This document shows, one piece after another, positions 22,831-31,545 of a DNA stretch of 64,000 nucleotides. The DNA is from Rhodocyclaceae bacterium. Lineage in GTDB: Bacteria > Pseudomonadota > Gammaproteobacteria > Burkholderiales > Ga0077523. The stretch is from assembly GCA_020248405.1 (NCBI GenBank), contig JADCHQ010000011.1:1-64000 (forward strand), written 5' to 3'. A model generated the notes under the pieces. The model was not told the DNA's origin and ran no database searches. It worked only from the letters and a program-made list of their open reading frames with translations. The first letter of the stretch is position 1. Each line of letters starts with the position of its first letter. Position numbers and translations under genes: made by a program.

Positions 22831-23255
22831 GACCGTGTCCTCCGGCTAGGGCGCGCGCTGCGGCGCTCAGGGGCATCGATCGCCGGATTATGCCTCGAAC
22901 GCCGCGCGCCCGAGCGTAGCCTCGCCGGCCTGCGTCCCGGCGGGGTGTACGTCTTCACCCGCGAGGGGCCGGGATCGTTCGTCATTTCCTCGGAGGCGGA
23001 AGAAGGCTGTCCTCCAGCCCCAGGGCCATCGCGGCCCGTTCCCGCCGGAAGCCTTGACGGGGGCGACGCTCGCCGTCGACGGGCTGCCGCGTTGCCGGCC
23101 GCTCGAGCGAGAGAACACGCGCCACGGGTGAACAGGGATTCATGAGCGCGCTCATCGAGTTATCCCTTGGCAGGCGTCGGCCATTCCAGACGGGCACGCC
23201 GTTCGGCATACTCCTTGCTTTACAGTGGTGGTTGATCTCGGCGGCATGATGCGCA
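22831..23255. other. Gene-free divergent spacer upstream of the kinase operon
   Basis: This 425-base stretch separates the fatty-acid hydroxylase gene (minus) from the kinase gene (plus). I see no conserved reading frame, no RNA gene and no clear -35/-10 pair. The only notable structure is a perfect 14-bp palindrome at 23142-23155. Open frames on the minus strand read as arginine/proline-rich noise. Confidence 0.6.
23142..23155. promoter_or_regulatory. Perfect 14-bp palindrome, possible operator
   Basis: ATGAGCGCGCTCAT is self-complementary over all 14 bases and lies about 100 bases upstream of the kinase start in the divergent spacer. A perfect palindrome of this length is unexpected by chance in about 400 bases (roughly a few per cent). 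No protein can be assigned to it. Confidence 0.35.
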
Positions 23256-25691
23256 ATGAGCTTTCTCACCAACTTGTTGTTTGACCGGTTGATCACCCGC
23301 GTCAAGACCGCGGCGGAGCCGCGCGGACAGGGCCGGCAAGAGGCTGTCGCGAAGCTCAAGAAACTCGGGGCAGGGGTGATCGAGCCGACCATCCTCGCGC
23401 TCACCGATGCGGACGAAAACGCCACGGCCGCTCTGGTGGAGGTGCTGTCCGCGCTGGTCAGCAACAAGACCTTCCCGGTCTTCATAAGGGGCATGTTTCA
23501 GGGTGGCCCTCGCGTGGTCGCCGGCATCGCCGCGGCCCTGAAAGGCAGCCGGGACTATTCGCCCGGACTGCTGCTGGAGGCGCTGTCCACGGAGGGCGTA
23601 TCGCGATCCGTGCTACTCGAAATAATCAACGCGCAGCGCGGCCGCTTCACTACCCGAGAACTGCTCGCGGCCGCCTACGCACAACAGCCAAACGAGAAGG
23701 CGGCGCTGTTCCGCATCATCGCCGAGACCGCCGATGCCTCGATCCTGCCGGATCTGCTGGCGCGGCTCGACGGCAAGGACGCCGACGCGCGCCTGCACAT
23801 CATCACCATGCTGTCGAACTTCAACCACCCAGACGTCTCGCGTGCATTGCAGGGGCAACTGCGCGACGGCAGCAAGGCCATCCGTGCCGCCGCACTGTCT
23901 GCGCTCGCGGAAATGGACGGTTCGGTGGATGTCCAGGCCGTCGCGAACCTGCTCCGCGACCCCGCCCTTGACGTCCAGTACCGCGCCATCGACGTGCTTA
24001 TCCGAGCCAATCATCCCGACACCGTCCACCACCTGGTGGAGGTGCTGAAGGACGAGAACGAGTACGCGCGCCGCGCCGCCGTGGAGGTGATCAACGAGGT
24101 GGGCGACGTCGAATCGGTGAAGTACCTGCTCGCGGCGCTCAAGGACAGCGACTGGTGGGTGCGCAGCCGGGCCGGCGACGCCCTCGGAAAAATCGGCGGC
24201 CCGAAGGTGATCGACGCCGTGCTGCGGCTGGTCCGCGACCCGGATGAGGAAATTCGCCGCGCCGCGATCGAGATCCTCAACCAGACCAAAGACGAGCGGG
24301 CGGTGTCGCACCTGATCGAGGCCACGCGCGACGAGGACTGGTGGGTCAGCGAGCGCGCCGTCGACGCCCTGGCCGAAATCGGCAGCAAGCGGGCGCTACC
24401 CCATCTCGAGGAGATGTTGCACACGGCGCCGGCACGCTCGCTGCCAGTCGTGGTTCGCGCTGTTGGCCGCCTCGGCAACGCGCGCGTCTTTGACCTGCTG
24501 CAGCCCTTCACCTCCAGGCCCGAGAAGGAAGTGCGCGTGGAGGCACTGCAGGCAATCGCGCGCGTGGTGGACACGGGCCGCGCAGAGCAGGTCCGTGCCC
24601 AGCTTCAGGCGCAGGCCGAGTCCGCCGACGACACCATCGCGCGGGCCGCCGGCATGGCCCTGGCGGAACTGCAGCAACGGCTGAACGCCGGTGGCGACCT
24701 GCCTTCTGGCGTGGGCGCCGCCATGAGCCAGGCGGCGCTCGCAGGATCCCGCATCGACGACCCGTCCCGCGCGCAGGGCGCGGAGGGGGAGCGCCCGCGA
24801 CTGCCCCCGCTCGACCAGCCGGCGCCGGCGATCGCCGCAGCCCTGCCGGGCAGGCTCGACATCAAGAACCTGCGCAGCGGCGACATTGTCGAGGGGCGCT
24901 ACCGTTTCATCGAACCCATTGGCAAGGGGGCGTTCGGCAGCGTGCTGCTGATGGATGACACGGTCGTGAACGAGCGGCTGATTTTGAAGTTTCTCAATCC
25001 GCACGTGCTGGAAGACGAGGAGATGATGAAGCGCTTCGTGCACGAGCTGCGCTATTCGCGCAAGATCACGCATCGGAACGTCATTCGCATCTATGACTTC
25101 CTTCAATTGCAGGGGATCTATGCCATCTCCATGGAGTACTTCCCTTCGCACACGCTGGGCAGCGAGGTCGTGGACGAGAAGCCGCTGCCGCTGCGGCGTG
25201 CCGTCGGCTTCGGCATCGACATGTGCGCCGGCATGGCGGTTGCGCACCAGGTCGGCATCGTGCACCGCGACCTCAAGCCCGCGAACGTGCTGATCAACGA
25301 CGAGGGGCTGCTCAAGATCGTGGACTTCGGCGTCGCTGCCGCGCATCGCGAGGGTGATACGCAACTCACCAGGACCGGCTATGCCATCGGCTCGCCCAGG
25401 TACATGGCCCCGGAGCAGATCCTCGGCCAGAAGGTGGACGAACGCGCCGACATCTATGCCATCGGCGTCATCCTCTACGAGCTTGTCACTGGGGTGCCGC
25501 CTTATGCCCACGGCGACCACATGTCCATCATGTACCAGCACACGCAGGGCAAGGCGCGGCCGCCCCGGGAAGTGAACCCGCAGCTGCCGCCACGCCTCGG
25601 CGACCTTGTGATGAAGGCGATGGCCGTGGAACCGGCAAATCGTTTCCAGAGCATGGACGAACTTCGCGCCGCACTCGAGGCGCACGCCTGA
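23256..25691 (+). CDS. HEAT-repeat Ser/Thr protein kinase
   Basis: The 811-residue cytosolic protein joins about 490 residues of HEAT/PBS-lyase-type repeats to a complete Hanks-type kinase. Repeat units such as DSDWWVRSRAGDALGKIGG and DEDWWVSERAVDALAEIGS recur at about 31-residue spacing. The kinase starts near residue 548: Gly-rich loop IGKGAFGSV (about 555), catalytic Lys578 (LILKF), HRD at 670-672 (VHRDLKPANV), DFG at 690-692, APE in YMAPEQ, and DIYAIGVILYELVTG. All catalytic residues are present, so activity is expected. No transmembrane segment or extracellular sensor is seen. Its stop overlaps the first PilT-like start (TGATG), placing kinase and two motor ATPases in one operon. The HEAT array probably serves as the interaction surface. 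The start codon lacks a good ribosome site. Confidence 0.9.
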   Translation: MSFLTNLLFDRLITRVKTAAEPRGQGRQEAVAKLKKLGAGVIEPTILALTDADENATAALVEVLSALVSNKTFPVFIRGMFQGGPRVVAGIAAALKGSRDYSPGLLLEALSTEGVSRSVLLEIINAQRGRFTTRELLAAAYAQQPNEKAALFRIIAETADASILPDLLARLDGKDADARLHIITMLSNFNHPDVSRALQGQLRDGSKAIRAAALSALAEMDGSVDVQAVANLLRDPALDVQYRAIDVLIRANHPDTVHHLVEVLKDENEYARRAAVEVINEVGDVESVKYLLAALKDSDWWVRSRAGDALGKIGGPKVIDAVLRLVRDPDEEIRRAAIEILNQTKDERAVSHLIEATRDEDWWVSERAVDALAEIGSKRALPHLEEMLHTAPARSLPVVVRAVGRLGNARVFDLLQPFTSRPEKEVRVEALQAIARVVDTGRAEQVRAQLQAQAESADDTIARAAGMALAELQQRLNAGGDLPSGVGAAMSQAALAGSRIDDPSRAQGAEGERPRLPPLDQPAPAIAAALPGRLDIKNLRSGDIVEGRYRFIEPIGKGAFGSVLLMDDTVVNERLILKFLNPHVLEDEEMMKRFVHELRYSRKITHRNVIRIYDFLQLQGIYAISMEYFPSHTLGSEVVDEKPLPLRRAVGFGIDMCAGMAVAHQVGIVHRDLKPANVLINDEGLLKIVDFGVAAAHREGDTQLTRTGYAIGSPRYMAPEQILGQKVDERADIYAIGVILYELVTGVPPYAHGDHMSIMYQHTQGKARPPREVNPQLPPRLGDLVMKAMAVEPANRFQSMDELRAALEAHA

Positions 25692-26800
25692 TGGCGCGCA
25701 TCGACGCCTTCCTGGCGCTGGGCATGCAGCAGGGCTGTTCGGACATCCACCTGGCCGTGGGCGTGCCGCCCATGCTGCGGATGTTCGGCGACCTGATGCC
25801 GATCCGGTTCCGCGACCTGCGCGACTCCGAACTGGAGAGCTACATCGGGGAGATCCTGACGCCGGCCCAGGCTGAGCGTTTCCGGAAGGGTGAGGACCTC
25901 GACTTCTCGTACGTATCCGCGGAAGGCGCCCGGTTCCGCGCAAACGTGTTCCGCAAGGAAACGGGAATCGGCGCGACTTTCCGCACGATCCCCACCGAGA
26001 TACCACCCATTGACAACCTGGGGCTGCCGCCGATCGTGAGGAAGCTCTGCGATTTCCACCAGGGGATGATCCTCGTCACCGGGTCCACCGGTACCGGCAA
26101 ATCCACCACCCTCGCGTCCATGATCGACCTGCTCAATCAGACCCGGCGGCTCAACATCGTGAGCCTCGAGGATCCGATCGAATTCGTGCACCGCAGCAAG
26201 CAGGGCCAGGTGATCCAGCGCGAGCTGGGCACCCACATCCCGTCCTTTGCCGAGGGCGTACGTGCCGCCATGCGAGAGGATCCGGATGTGATCCTCGTGG
26301 GCGAGCTCCGGGATGCCGAGACCATCTCCATGGCGATGACAGCGGCAGAGACCGGGCACCTGGTGCTCGGAACCCTGCACACCACCGGGGCGGTCAAGAC
26401 GATCGACCGCATCGTCGACGCCCTGCCGATCGAGGAACGGGAGCAGACAAAGAGCTTCCTGTCCCAGAGCCTGCTCGCCGTGGTGACGCAGGTTCTGGTC
26501 AAGACCCCGGAAGGCCGCGGCCGCAAGGCGGTCTGCGAAGTCATGGTGATGACCAAGGCCATCGCGAAGCTTATCCAGACCGACCAGACGCACCAGATTC
26601 CCAACCAGCTGCTGACAGGCCGGGACCTCGGTATGCAGATGCTCGACCAGGCGCTGTTGCTGGCGATCCAGGCCAAGCAGATCGACCCGGACGACGCGTA
26701 CACGTATGCGAACGACAAGCGCACGTTCGGCAAATTCGTGACCGACCCTGGCATCCTGCCAAAACTCGACCCGGTGCCGGCCGCCGGGCCCGGCGGCTGA
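25691..26800 (+). CDS. PilT-like retraction ATPase, paralogue 1
   Basis: The 369-residue hexameric AAA-type motor has an N-terminal PAS-like PilT domain (SDIHLAVGVPPMLRMFGDL), Walker A GSTGTGKST (131-139), Asp box SLEDPIEFVHRSK, Walker B DPDVILVGELRD (from 197) and His box ETGHLVLGTLHTTGA. PilT proteins power type IV pilus retraction at the inner membrane. The AIRNLIRE motif needed for retraction in canonical PilT is diverged here (AIAKLIQTD), and the C-terminal tail differs. It starts at ATG 25691, sharing one base with the kinase stop. Because the kinase and a second PilT are linked, it may be a regulated or accessory motor. No pilin genes are near. Confidence 0.92.
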   Translation: MARIDAFLALGMQQGCSDIHLAVGVPPMLRMFGDLMPIRFRDLRDSELESYIGEILTPAQAERFRKGEDLDFSYVSAEGARFRANVFRKETGIGATFRTIPTEIPPIDNLGLPPIVRKLCDFHQGMILVTGSTGTGKSTTLASMIDLLNQTRRLNIVSLEDPIEFVHRSKQGQVIQRELGTHIPSFAEGVRAAMREDPDVILVGELRDAETISMAMTAAETGHLVLGTLHTTGAVKTIDRIVDALPIEEREQTKSFLSQSLLAVVTQVLVKTPEGRGRKAVCEVMVMTKAIAKLIQTDQTHQIPNQLLTGRDLGMQMLDQALLLAIQAKQIDPDDAYTYANDKRTFGKFVTDPGILPKLDPVPAAGPGG

Positions 26801-26816
26801 CGCGGCCTGCGGCGCC

Positions 26817-27878
26817 ATGGCCAGGATCGACGAATTCCTCGGCGAGATCCTCGATCGCGGGGGTTCGGACCTGCACTTCCTGGCGGGCGATCCACCGCGG
26901 ATTCGTCTGCATGGCGACCTTATTCCCCTGCGGCCGGAGCCCCTGGGTGCGGAATTCACCCGCGAAACCCTGCTCGAGATCATGCCAAGGAAGGCCCACG
27001 CGCGCTTCGACAGCCATGACGGCGCCGACTTCGCCTACGCGCTTGCCGGACGGGGCCGTTTCCGTGTCAACGTGTTGCGACACCTGAACGGGATGGGTGC
27101 GGTGTTCCGCGCAATCCCTGCGACGGCCCTGACCATGGAGCAGCTGAACCTGCCGGAGTCGGTGCGGCAGCTCGCGCGCGCCAACAGCGGCTTGATCCTG
27201 GTCACCGGCAAGACCGGCTCGGGCAAGTCGACGACCCTCGCGTCCATGATCGACGACATCAACGTGCGCGTAAAAGGTCACATTCTGACAATTGAGGACC
27301 CAATCGAGTTTGTTCACCCCCGCAAAGGCTGCCTGATCAGCCAGCGCGAGATCGGCGTGCACGCCCAGAGCTTCTCCGCGGCGCTGCACTCGGCGCTGCG
27401 CGAGGACCCGGACGTGATCCTCATTGGCGAGCTGCGCGACCTGGAGACCATGAGCATCGCGGTCACGGCCGCGGAGATGGGCATCCTGGTGATGGGCACA
27501 CTGCACACTAACGGCGCCGCGCAGACGGTAGACCGCATGATTCACGTGTTCCCGGCCGACAAGCAGTCGCACGTGCGGACGATGCTGTCCACGTCACTGC
27601 GCGGCGTCGTGTCGCAGCAGTTGCTGCAGCGCGCCGACGGGTCCGGGCGTGTCGCGGCACTCGAGATTCTCGTCAACACGCCTGCAACCGCGAACCTGAT
27701 CCGCCAGGGCAAGCTCGATCAACTGGAGAACACCATGCTGGGCGCCGCCGCACTGGGCATGCGCACCATGGACAGTTCCATTCAGTCCCTGCTGGACCAT
27801 CGGCTCATATCGGGTAGCGAGGCCTTCAAGAAGGCGATCAACAAATCTCGCTTCGAGGCGGTCCGCGACCAGGATTGA
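26817..27878 (+). CDS. PilT-like retraction ATPase, paralogue 2
   Basis: The 353-residue PilT-family ATPase has SDLHFLAGDPPRIRLHGDL at the N-terminus, Walker A GKTGSGKST (131-139), IEDPIEFVHPRKG, Walker B DPDVILIGELRD and a His box EMGILVMGTLHTNG, in which the first histidine of the usual TGHLV is isoleucine. The AIRNLIRE region reads TANLIRQGK, nearer to canonical than in paralogue 1. It begins 16 bases after paralogue 1 and ends the operon. The two proteins share layout but differ throughout, so this is an old duplication and they may form mixed or paired hexamers as PilT/PilU do. Pilus retraction is the inferred role. Confidence 0.92.
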   Translation: MARIDEFLGEILDRGGSDLHFLAGDPPRIRLHGDLIPLRPEPLGAEFTRETLLEIMPRKAHARFDSHDGADFAYALAGRGRFRVNVLRHLNGMGAVFRAIPATALTMEQLNLPESVRQLARANSGLILVTGKTGSGKSTTLASMIDDINVRVKGHILTIEDPIEFVHPRKGCLISQREIGVHAQSFSAALHSALREDPDVILIGELRDLETMSIAVTAAEMGILVMGTLHTNGAAQTVDRMIHVFPADKQSHVRTMLSTSLRGVVSQQLLQRADGSGRVAALEILVNTPATANLIRQGKLDQLENTMLGAAALGMRTMDSSIQSLLDHRLISGSEAFKKAINKSRFEAVRDQD

Positions 27879-28041
27879 CTGGGCGTCCAGGGCGCTCGCC
27901 CCGGGCAGGCCTGCGTGCCGGCCTGGGCGCTAACCACTAAGGGGCCGCCCATGGGGCCAACCCACGCTTAGCCCACCGAACTAACGCGCGACCCATTATC
28001 CTTCGCGCGTGTTTCAACCCTCCCCGCCCAAAGGACATGCT

Positions 28042-28608
28042 ATGCCCAAAATTCACCGCGCCGCGCTCGCCGCGGGTTTCGCCATCACCACTGCAGCGAC
28101 AACCGCCGCCGTGCACGCCGCCGATCAGGGCTTCTACGTGGGCCTGGGCACGGGTCAAATGGTCACCGCCGATTACGTAACGCCCGGCGCCAGCGCGCTT
28201 TTCGACGAAAAGAGCACCCCCTGGCGTGGATTCGTGGGCTATCGGCTGGGGCTGATCCCGATCCTCGATTTCGCACTGGAAGGCGGATACCGCAGTTTCG
28301 GTACCGCAAAGGCAACCGTGGGTGGCGTTGCGTCGGAGTACAAGACCTCGGGCTTCGACGGCGCGCTGCTCGCCATCTTTCCTTTGCTGGGCTTCGACCT
28401 GTTCGGCAAGGCCGGGGTGCTTCGCTACGATCTCGACCGCAACTGGGGGGGCAACACCAGTTCCTTCAACGGCACGGCACCCATGTACGGCGTGGGCGCG
28501 GGCTTCCGGGTGTGGCGCGTGGGGGTACGGGTGGAATATGAGCGGTTTGAGGTGGATCAGCTCAAGGGGCTGGACGGCGCCATGGTGAGCGCGACCTTCA
28601 GATTCTGA
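28042..28608 (+). CDS. Outer-membrane beta-barrel protein (OmpA/OmpW-like)
   Basis: The 188-residue protein has an N-terminal signal peptide (AALAAGFAITTAATTAAVHA, cleavage near residue 27). Alternating amphipathic strands (GFYVGLGTGQMV, FVGYRLGLIPILDFALEGGY, VRVEYERFEVDQL) lead to a C-terminal ATFRF, the BAM signature ending in Phe. This is a small eight-stranded barrel of the OMP_b-brl type. It is preceded by AAGGA eight bases before the ATG and follows the pilT pair after 163 bases. Its role, as porin or adhesin, cannot be told. The 3' end faces the convergent dsdA gene with 49 bases between. Confidence 0.75.
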   Translation: MPKIHRAALAAGFAITTAATTAAVHAADQGFYVGLGTGQMVTADYVTPGASALFDEKSTPWRGFVGYRLGLIPILDFALEGGYRSFGTAKATVGGVASEYKTSGFDGALLAIFPLLGFDLFGKAGVLRYDLDRNWGGNTSSFNGTAPMYGVGAGFRVWRVGVRVEYERFEVDQLKGLDGAMVSATFRF

Positions 28609-28657
28609 GGGCGCCGGTAGCCCTCTGGCGCGCTGTGGCGGGTGCGCAGTGCCCCGC

Positions 28658-29926
28658 TCAAGCCCCCGCCAGCAGCCCCTCGAACACGGCGTCCGGCAGA
28701 AGCGCCCCGCCGGTGGTCCACAACACGTGAGTGTGAGCGGGCGGCAGGGATGCCTGCCGCTCGACGCACGCGCAGGCCTCGAAGGCGGCCGCCGCCGAAG
28801 GCTCCAGCCGCAGCCCCGCCACGCGCCAGGCCGCATCCACCCAGCGCAGCATGGGATGGTCTTGCACCGTCACCACCGCCTCCACCAGCGGCGCCACCAC
28901 CCGGGCCGAAAACTGCGAGGCCGTGGCGCAAGCCAGCCCATCGGCCAGCGTTCGGTTGGTAAGGCCGGCCTCGTACACCGACACCGGCCGGGCGAGACCG
29001 CAGGCAAGCTGCACCAGCATGGCAGGCGACTGCACCGGCTCCACGAACACGCAATGGACCGCGTCGCCGAACGTATGCTTGAGGCCGGTCGTGACACCGC
29101 CTGGCGCACCGCCCACACCGCAAGGCAGGTACACACGTAATGGATGCGCCGCATCCACCGCCACGCCGGCTGCATGGAGTTGCCGCGCCAGCTCCGCTGC
29201 CGCCGTTGCGTAGCCGACGAACAGATGGCGCGAGGACTCGTCGTCCACGAAGTGCGCGCCGCGGGTTGCCGCCGCCACGGTTCGCGCCGCCGCCACCGCC
29301 GCGCCGTAGTCGCCCCCGTGCTCCACCACACGCACGCCCAGCCGGCGCAGGCGATCCTTCTTCCAGGCCTTGGCGTCGGCGGACATGTGCACCTCCGCCT
29401 GGAAGCCCAGCGCCCGGGCGGCCAAGCCCACGCTGAAGCCCAGGTTTCCGGTGCTTCCCACCACGATGGTGTGGCGGGAGAAGCGCTGCGGCCAGGGCGG
29501 CTGGGCCAACCGCGCGGCGCTGGCATCGGAGAAGCCCTGGGATCGCGCCACCTCGAAGGCAAACCACAGCACCTCGAACACCCCGCCGCGCGCCTTGATA
29601 CAGCCCGTCACGGGCAGGGCGTGGTCGGCCTTCACCAAGGCGCGCCCGGGCGGACGCAGGCCCAGGGCCGGGCCCAGCGCGGCCGGCAAGGGCAGCAGTT
29701 CCGAACCGATGCACCCGGCGCTGGCGCGCAGCTCCGGGAACAGCACTGCCAGCAGCGGCGCGGCCCGCGTCCACAGGGCCTGGGCTGCGGCAATCTCCGC
29801 GCCGCTCACGTCGCAGTCGGCCAGGGCCTGGGCGGCGGGCCGCCGGTTCGGGTTGACCCACACCACCGGATCGGCACGGCCCACGGCCGCAGGCACTGCA
29901 GCCAGGACAGGGTTGTCGGGGCTCAC
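28658..29926 (-). CDS. dsdA: D-serine dehydratase (D-serine ammonia-lyase)
   Basis: The 422-residue PLP enzyme converts D-serine to pyruvate and ammonia. The PLP lysine is Lys111 in HALPVTGCIKARGGVFEVL, which matches E. coli DsdA, as do VGSTGNLGFSVG, VHMSADAKAWKKDRLR, FVDDESSRHLFVGY and the glycine loop LPCGVGGAPGGV. Length is close to DsdA (442). GTG 29926 is chosen because it overlaps the oxidoreductase stop (GTGA), so the two are co-translated. Together they suggest D-amino-acid catabolism. Specificity for D-serine rather than D-threonine rests on family similarity. Confidence 0.92.
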   Translation of the reverse strand: MSPDNPVLAAVPAAVGRADPVVWVNPNRRPAAQALADCDVSGAEIAAAQALWTRAAPLLAVLFPELRASAGCIGSELLPLPAALGPALGLRPPGRALVKADHALPVTGCIKARGGVFEVLWFAFEVARSQGFSDASAARLAQPPWPQRFSRHTIVVGSTGNLGFSVGLAARALGFQAEVHMSADAKAWKKDRLRRLGVRVVEHGGDYGAAVAAARTVAAATRGAHFVDDESSRHLFVGYATAAAELARQLHAAGVAVDAAHPLRVYLPCGVGGAPGGVTTGLKHTFGDAVHCVFVEPVQSPAMLVQLACGLARPVSVYEAGLTNRTLADGLACATASQFSARVVAPLVEAVVTVQDHPMLRWVDAAWRVAGLRLEPSAAAAFEACACVERQASLPPAHTHVLWTTGGALLPDAVFEGLLAGA

Positions 29927-31239
29927 GAGCCACGGTCCTTCAGGCCGTAGGCCAGGTAGGCGCCGGCAAGATAGACGCGTCGCAGGAAAGGCAGCGGAAA
30001 GCGCGCCAGGCCCGCACCGGTGACCGGCGTGTCGCGCGCCACCGCGGCGCCCATCACCATGTCCGCCGCGAGCCCGCCGCCGTGGGTGGCCAGCGCCACG
30101 CCGCTGCCTAGGTAGGCCATGGCGTAGGCCACGGAGGGATCGTCCGGCACCGTGTTCACGTGGGGCATGAGGTCGCGGGACAGGCACACGTTGCCGTGCC
30201 AGAAGTGCTCGCTGCCCACCCCGCGCAGGTGCGGCCACTTGCGGGCGATGGCCTCCTCCAGCGCGCGGCGCCGCGCGCGCAGCGAGGCATCGGAGTCCCG
30301 CACCCCGGCGCGGCCGCCGAAAAGCAGCCGGCCGTCGGGCATGCGGCGCCAGTAGTACACCAGGTTGCGGCTGTCGGAGTACACGCGCGTGCCGAGCATG
30401 CCCGTGGCAGCCCACTCCCCTTCGCTCAGCGCGCGGGTCACCACGATGTTGCTGGCCGCCGGCAGCAGCCGGCCGCGGAAGAAGGGGTGCAGGCCTTCGG
30501 GCGTGTAGCCGTTGGTGGCCATCACCACCCGCTTCGCCCGCAGCGTGCCGCCGGGCGTGGCCAGGCGGTGGCCACCCGGCCCGCGCTGCCAGGCCAGCAC
30601 CGGCGTGCCTTCGAACACCCGCACGCCGCGCCTGGCTGCGGCCGCGGCCAGGCCGCGCGCCAACTTCAGCGGATGCAGTCCGAAGCCGGTCCGAAACAGG
30701 ATGCCGGCGTGGGCTGCCGGGCCGCGCAGGTACCCGCCGGCGTCCATAGCCTCGGCATCGAGGAACTCCACGCCCGCGTGGCCGAGGGTGTCGCGGCAGG
30801 TGCGTACCCGGGCGCGCAGTTCGTCCACCATGCCGGCCCGGTGCGCCACCACCAGCCACCCGTCGGGTTGCTGTTCGCAGTCGATGGCCTCGTGGCGAAC
30901 CAGCGCGCGCACCGTTTCCACCGCCTCCAAGCCCAGCCGGAGGGAACGGCGTGCCGCCTCCAGGCCCCAGCGGCGGATGCGCTCCTCCAGTCCCAGCTTG
31001 CCCACGGAGACGAGGGCGAAACCGCTGTTGCGACCGCTCGCGCCCCAGCCCACGGTGTTCGCCTCCAGCAGCGCCACCTCCGCTCCGTGCGCGGCGGAGA
31101 GTCGCAGCGCCGCCGCGAGCCCGGTGTAGCCGCCACCGATCACGGCTACGTCCACGGCGAGGTCACCGCCAAGCGGCACGCGCCGCGCCGGGGGGGGGCC
31201 GGCCGTTTGCTCCCAGTAGGGCGACGCGGGCACACTCAC
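29923..31239 (-). CDS. FAD-dependent amine/amino-acid oxidoreductase (DAO family)
   Basis: The 438-residue flavoprotein has a Rossmann motif VAVIGGGYTGLAAAL (residues 31-45), the GG-doublet-like GASGRNSGFALVSVGK region typical of PuuB/DAO enzymes, and a C-terminal YAMAYLGSGVALATHGGG FAD motif. Relatives oxidise gamma-glutamylputrescine, glycine, sarcosine or D-amino acids to imines. There is no signal peptide, so it is cytosolic or membrane-associated. It is translationally coupled to dsdA by GTGA, favouring an amino-acid or peptide-derived substrate. No puuA, puuC or puuD lies nearby. The substrate is unassigned. Confidence 0.82.
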   Translation of the reverse strand: MSVPASPYWEQTAGPPPARRVPLGGDLAVDVAVIGGGYTGLAAALRLSAAHGAEVALLEANTVGWGASGRNSGFALVSVGKLGLEERIRRWGLEAARRSLRLGLEAVETVRALVRHEAIDCEQQPDGWLVVAHRAGMVDELRARVRTCRDTLGHAGVEFLDAEAMDAGGYLRGPAAHAGILFRTGFGLHPLKLARGLAAAAARRGVRVFEGTPVLAWQRGPGGHRLATPGGTLRAKRVVMATNGYTPEGLHPFFRGRLLPAASNIVVTRALSEGEWAATGMLGTRVYSDSRNLVYYWRRMPDGRLLFGGRAGVRDSDASLRARRRALEEAIARKWPHLRGVGSEHFWHGNVCLSRDLMPHVNTVPDDPSVAYAMAYLGSGVALATHGGGLAADMVMGAAVARDTPVTGAGLARFPLPFLRRVYLAGAYLAYGLKDRGS

Positions 31240-31545
31240 GCGCCGCCCCCGGCCAGTGATCGTTTCCGCCGGTCAGCCAGGCGATGCAGTGCCGGGTGTG
31301 CGCAGTATTGTTCTTTCCCCACCAACCGTGACAGGTCGTCCACCACCCCGCCATCAGCACCCCCCTGACCATGGCGCTCACCCGCCCGCCATCTCCAACG
31401 GAAACCAGGCAAATCCCGCTGTGGGCCAGCCTTGCAATGAACTGGGCGGCGCGTAGTCAAGCGGCCGTTTCCCTCATTCACCATGGTGCGAACCGGGCCC
31501 ACGGCGGCGGCAATACCAGCAGGCAAGGGCTGCACCGGGCAACGC
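31240..31545. other. Gene-free spacer between oxidoreductase and C69 hydrolase genes
   Basis: This 306-base stretch lies between two minus-strand genes. I see no conserved reading frame, terminator hairpin with a T-run, RNA gene or promoter that I would defend. It may contain the oxidoreductase promoter, which would make the oxidoreductase/dsdA pair a separate transcript from the peptide-transport operon. Confidence 0.55.

Noticed and set aside
22982-23494. A 170-codon minus-strand frame across the spacer and kinase start
   Set aside because: It overlaps the kinase gene antisense, is Arg/Pro/Ser-rich and has no ribosome site or recognisable domain.
27879-28041. A possible tRNA or terminator between the second pilT-like gene and the outer-membrane protein gene
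   Set aside because: I found short GC-rich inverted repeats (CAGGCC...GGCCTG) but no cloverleaf, no T-run and no anticodon loop.
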